A DNA stretch of 16,507 bases, taken from an uncultured Oxalobacteraceae bacterium (lineage in GTDB: Bacteria; Pseudomonadota; Gammaproteobacteria; Burkholderiales; Burkholderiaceae). The stretch is taken from positions 1 through 16,507 of the forward strand of contig CAMLDH010000048.1 in NCBI GenBank assembly GCA_946478765.1, read 5' to 3'. The position numbers and the translations under genes were made by a program. This document shows, piece after piece, positions 14,086 to 16,507 of the stretch (positions are counted from its first letter, which is position 1; each line of letters opens with the position of its first letter). The notes under the pieces were generated by a model. It saw nothing but the letters and a program-made list of their open reading frames with translations, did no database searches and was not told the DNA's origin.

Positions 14086-14673
14086 TCAAAGCTTGATGAA
14101 ATGTTCGCGGTAATACTTCAGCTCGTCGATCGATTCGATAATATCCGCCAGCGCCGTGTGCTTTTGATGCTTTTTGAAGCCGCTGGCCAATTCCGGTTTC
14201 CAGCGCTTGCATAACTCTTTCAGCGTGGAGACGTCGAGATTGCGATAGTGAAAAAACGCTTCCAGCTTCGGCATGCCGCGCGCCATGAAACGGCGATCCT
14301 GGCAAATTGTATTGCCGCACATCGGCGATTTTCCGCTCGGCACGAAATGTTTCAGAAAATCGATCAGCGCCTTTTCTGCATCGGCTTCGGTAACCGTCGA
14401 TGCCTTCACCCGTTCGATCAGGCCGGAACGGCCATGTGTGCCCTTATTCCACGCATCCATGCCGTCCAGCGTCGCATCCGACTGGTGAATCGCAAACACC
14501 GGGCCTTCGGCAAGCGTATTCAGGTTGGCATCGGTGACCACAACCGCGACCTCGATAATGCGGTCGTTGTCCGGGTCCAGACCGGTCATTTCCATGTCGA
14601 CCCACACCAGATTGAACTCGTTCGGGCGGGCGGGTATGGTTAGTGCTGCGTTAGCTTCCGTAGCTTGTGACAT
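14086..14673 (-). CDS. orn: Oligoribonuclease (DEDDh 3'-5' exoribonuclease)
   Basis: A 195-residue exonuclease that degrades two- to five-base RNA remnants, including pGpG from cyclic di-GMP breakdown, in the cytoplasm. All DEDDh residues are visible: D26 and E28 in [11 protein letters not shown]126 in [11 protein letters not shown], and H172 and D177 in KHTALADI. They are spaced exactly as E. coli D12/E14/D112/H158/D163 with a constant offset of 14, reflecting a longer N-terminal tail. The ATG at 14673 (MSQATEAN) has AGGA nine bases upstream; ATGs at 14682 and further up are less likely. It is divergent from the M48 protease gene across 44 bp. Loss of pGpG turnover affects c-di-GMP-controlled traits such as pili, though nothing here shows a direct link. 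Confidence 0.96.
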   Translation of the reverse strand: MSQATEANAALTIPARPNEFNLVWVDMEMTGLDPDNDRIIEVAVVVTDANLNTLAEGPVFAIHQSDATLDGMDAWNKGTHGRSGLIERVKASTVTEADAEKALIDFLKHFVPSGKSPMCGNTICQDRRFMARGMPKLEAFFHYRNLDVSTLKELCKRWKPELASGFKKHQKHTALADIIESIDELKYYREHFIKL

Positions 14674-14717
14674 AATTTGCATTCCTAGGTAATTCGCCAT
14701 TTTCGCACAGGCAAAGA

Positions 14718-15983
14718 ATGTATTCACTCGCGTTTTCAGTTTTGTTTGTCAGCTTTCTCGTCATTACCCTGGCTGTTCGCTTCTGGTTGAGCTCACGCCA
14801 TATCCGCCATATTCTCGCCCATCGCAGCGCGGTTCCGCCGCAATTCGCCGAAAAAATCCCGCTCGCTGCGCACCAGAAAGCGGCCGATTACACCATCGCG
14901 AAAACCAAGATGGGCTTGCTGATGATGCTGGTCAGCACCGCAGTCTTGATCGGTTTCACGCTGTTGGGCGGATTGCAATGGCTATCGGTCGCGATGCTCA
15001 AGCTCACCGGCCCCGGCATGACGTATCAAATCGGCCTGCTGGTCGCGTTTACGACTATTTCCGGGGTAATCGACTTGCCTTTTGAATACTATAAACAATT
15101 TGTGCTGGAAGCCAAATTCGGTTTTAACAAAATGACATTGGGTTTATTCCTGGCCGACATGGTGAAAGGCGTGCTGTTGGGTGCCGCGATCGGCTTGCCG
15201 CTGATCTGGGTGATGTTGACCTTGATGGAAAAGGCCGGCGATTTATGGTGGTTCTATGCGTGGATCGTGTGGAGCGGTTTCCAGCTGCTGATGCTGGTGC
15301 TCTACCCTACCGTGATCGCGCCGCTGTTCAACAAGTTCACGCCATTGGCAGACGATAGCCTGCGCACACGCATCGAGAACCTGATGAAGCGTGTCGGATT
15401 TGCCTCCAGCGGCTTGTTCGTGATGGATGGTTCCAAACGCAGCGCGCACGGCAATGCGTATTTTTCCGGTTTCGGTGCCGCCAAGCGCATCGTGTTTTTC
15501 GACACCCTGCTGTCACGCCTGGCGCCACAGGAAATCGAAGCAGTGCTGGCGCATGAGCTGGGCCATTTCAAACTGAAACACATTATCAAACGCATCGTCG
15601 TGATGTTCGCCGTGTCGCTCGGGTTTCTCGCATTATTGGGTTATCTGAAGACGCAAACCTGGTTCTATACGGGACTGGGCGTCAATCCGATGCTGGGCGC
15701 GAGCAACGATGCGATGGCGCTGATTCTGTTCATGCTGGTGCTGCCGGTATTTACCTTCCTGTTTTCGCCGCTGAACTCGATTACGTCGCGCAAGCATGAA
15801 TTCGAAGCCGATGCATTTGCCGCGCAATACACCGACGCGCGGGACCTGGTGGCGGCATTGGTAAAATTATATGAAGATAATGCATCTACGCTCACGCCCG
15901 ATCCGCTGCATTCGGCTTTTTACGATTCGCACCCGCCGGCAACAGTACGCATCAACAAACTGCTCGCTAAAACTGCTCACTAG
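14718..15983 (+). CDS. M48 family (Ste24/CAAX protease-type) membrane zinc metallopeptidase
   Basis: A 421-residue integral membrane protease. An N-terminal M48_N region has several hydrophobic helices (about 3-24, 66-90, 103-120, 144-170, 178-200). The zinc site is H279-E280-L-G-H283 in [13 protein letters not shown], and the third ligand is probably E361 in [12 protein letters not shown]. The late motif [11 protein letters not shown] is typical of the family. Eukaryotic Ste24 cleaves prenylated CAAX proteins; bacterial members probably take part in membrane protein quality control, as the prenyl substrate is absent. AAAGA lies just before the ATG. It is the first gene of a block with the pterin dehydratase (21-bp gap) and rsgA, a grouping I recall from other Burkholderiales. 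Confidence 0.93.
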   Translation: MYSLAFSVLFVSFLVITLAVRFWLSSRHIRHILAHRSAVPPQFAEKIPLAAHQKAADYTIAKTKMGLLMMLVSTAVLIGFTLLGGLQWLSVAMLKLTGPGMTYQIGLLVAFTTISGVIDLPFEYYKQFVLEAKFGFNKMTLGLFLADMVKGVLLGAAIGLPLIWVMLTLMEKAGDLWWFYAWIVWSGFQLLMLVLYPTVIAPLFNKFTPLADDSLRTRIENLMKRVGFASSGLFVMDGSKRSAHGNAYFSGFGAAKRIVFFDTLLSRLAPQEIEAVLAHELGHFKLKHIIKRIVVMFAVSLGFLALLGYLKTQTWFYTGLGVNPMLGASNDAMALILFMLVLPVFTFLFSPLNSITSRKHEFEADAFAAQYTDARDLVAALVKLYEDNASTLTPDPLHSAFYDSHPPATVRINKLLAKTAH

Positions 15984-16004
15984 TTAAAAAACAAGGTAAC
16001 CCCC

Positions 16005-16355
16005 ATGGTAAAAGCTGCCGACCTGCTCGAAAAAAAATGCCATCACCTGGACACAGGTTTAACGGACACGGAAATCAAAGACTACCTGTCTGCGGTAGAA
16101 GGTTGGGCCCTGCAAGAAGGCAAGATCGTCAAACCCTTCGGATTCAAGAATTACTATGAAACCCTGGCCTTCATCAATGCAATTGCCTACGTGATCCATG
16201 CGGAAGACCATCATCCGGAACTGGTGGTGACCTACAACCGGTGCATCGTGAAATTCGATACCCATTCGGTCAATGGCGGACGCGGCGGCATTTCGGAAAA
16301 CGACTTCATTTGCGCTGCCAAGGTGGATGCGATTTTTCAACAATCGTTCGCTTGA
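16005..16355 (+). CDS. phhB: Pterin-4a-carbinolamine dehydratase
   Basis: A 116-residue cytoplasmic enzyme that dehydrates 4a-hydroxytetrahydrobiopterin, regenerating the cofactor of aromatic amino acid hydroxylases. The active-site motif is HAEDHHPELVVTYNRCIVKF (H69, H70, P71), with the second histidine H87 in FDTHSVNGG and the closing ISENDFICAAKVD. The stretch SVNGGRGGISEND is two or three residues longer than the THxVGGLSEND form I usually expect, a possible small loop insertion. AAGG (15993-15996) precedes the ATG by eight bases. No phenylalanine hydroxylase gene is nearby; its neighbours are the protease and rsgA, three bases downstream, so it is probably part of their transcript. Confidence 0.93.
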   Translation: MVKAADLLEKKCHHLDTGLTDTEIKDYLSAVEGWALQEGKIVKPFGFKNYYETLAFINAIAYVIHAEDHHPELVVTYNRCIVKFDTHSVNGGRGGISENDFICAAKVDAIFQQSFA

Positions 16356-16358
16356 TTG

Positions 16359-16500
16359 ATGGAGAATCTTACTGGCGCCATCATCGCCGCGCATGGCCGG
16401 CACTACCTTGCGCAGACCGATACCGCGCGGCTGCAATGCGTCACCCGCGGCAAGAAAAGCGATGTGACAGTCGGCGACATCGTCAATCTCAAATTGACCT
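16359..16500 (+). CDS. rsgA: Ribosome small subunit GTPase RsgA, N-terminal fragment at the contig edge
   Basis: The 47 visible residues (TGAIIAAHGRHYLAQ, LQCVTRGKKSDVTVGDIV) are the N-terminal OB-fold of RsgA (YjeQ), a circularly permuted GTPase that helps mature the 30S subunit. The GTPase and zinc domains would lie beyond the window. The ATG follows the phhB stop by three bases. The reading frame meets TAG at 16500-16502, but the A and G belong to the terminal AGATCGG, which matches sequencing adapter. I therefore treat the gene as truncated by the assembly end rather than as a pseudogene, and end it at the last base that appears genomic. Confidence 0.85.
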
Positions 16501-16507
16501 AGATCGG
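16501..16507 (+). other. Probable residual Illumina adapter at the sequence end
   Basis: The last seven bases, AGATCGG, are identical to the first seven of the TruSeq adapter (AGATCGGAAGAGC). They fall exactly at the terminus and create a false stop in rsgA. A chance match at one fixed 7-base site is about 1 in 16,000. Confidence 0.7.

Noticed and set aside
16359..16502. rsgA as a genuine pseudogene
   Set aside because: The stop codon depends on the terminal adapter-like bases and the preceding frame is intact.
1..16507. CRISPR arrays, tRNA or rRNA genes, phage or IS elements
   Set aside because: I saw no regularly spaced direct repeats, cloverleaf sequences, transposase motifs or integrase genes; only the REP-like pair suggests mobile-element-related activity.

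Overview
The window looks like a chromosomal piece of a betaproteobacterium, most likely an Oxalobacteraceae relative of Herminiimonas, Herbaspirillum or Collimonas. This rests on the block orn / Ste24-type M48 protease / pterin dehydratase / rsgA, on a complete set of type IV pilus minor pilin genes, and on moderately high G+C. The placement is inference from gene content and protein style, since no database search was possible. The last seven bases (AGATCGG) equal the start of the common Illumina adapter, so the right edge is probably a contig end.

Left part (1-3601): a minus-strand cluster encodes a saccharopine/lysine dehydrogenase family enzyme, an ALDH7 (alpha-aminoadipate semialdehyde dehydrogenase) enzyme and the N-terminus of a class III aminotransferase. 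An Lrp/AsnC regulator is transcribed divergently, and the shared 135-bp intergenic region holds a 17-bp dyad next to a candidate -35 box. Together they read as a lysine-to-aminoadipate catabolic module under local Lrp-type control. The SrkA-type kinase gene (3617-4609) converges on the regulator gene.

Middle (4610-13132): a plus-strand run pilE - fimT - pilV - pilW - pilX - pilY1 encodes the minor pilins and tip adhesin that prime type IV pilus assembly. The four junctions among the pilins are overlaps or 1-base gaps. PilY1 is large (1406 residues) and carries three serine/threonine-rich repeat modules between its von Willebrand A-like head and its C-terminal beta-propeller; modules 1 and 3 align without gaps over 78 residues. 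A small membrane-anchored protein with a TonB-type C-terminal domain follows, with no ExbB/ExbD partner in the window.

Right part (13285-16507): housekeeping genes. A UPF0149/SEC-C protein and orn converge on a REP-like inverted pair resembling Pseudomonas/Xanthomonas-type REPs. Orn is divergent, by 44 bp, from an operon of M48 protease, pterin-4a-carbinolamine dehydratase and rsgA. RsgA appears to stop after 47 residues, but the stop codon is created by the adapter-like terminal bases and is probably an artefact.
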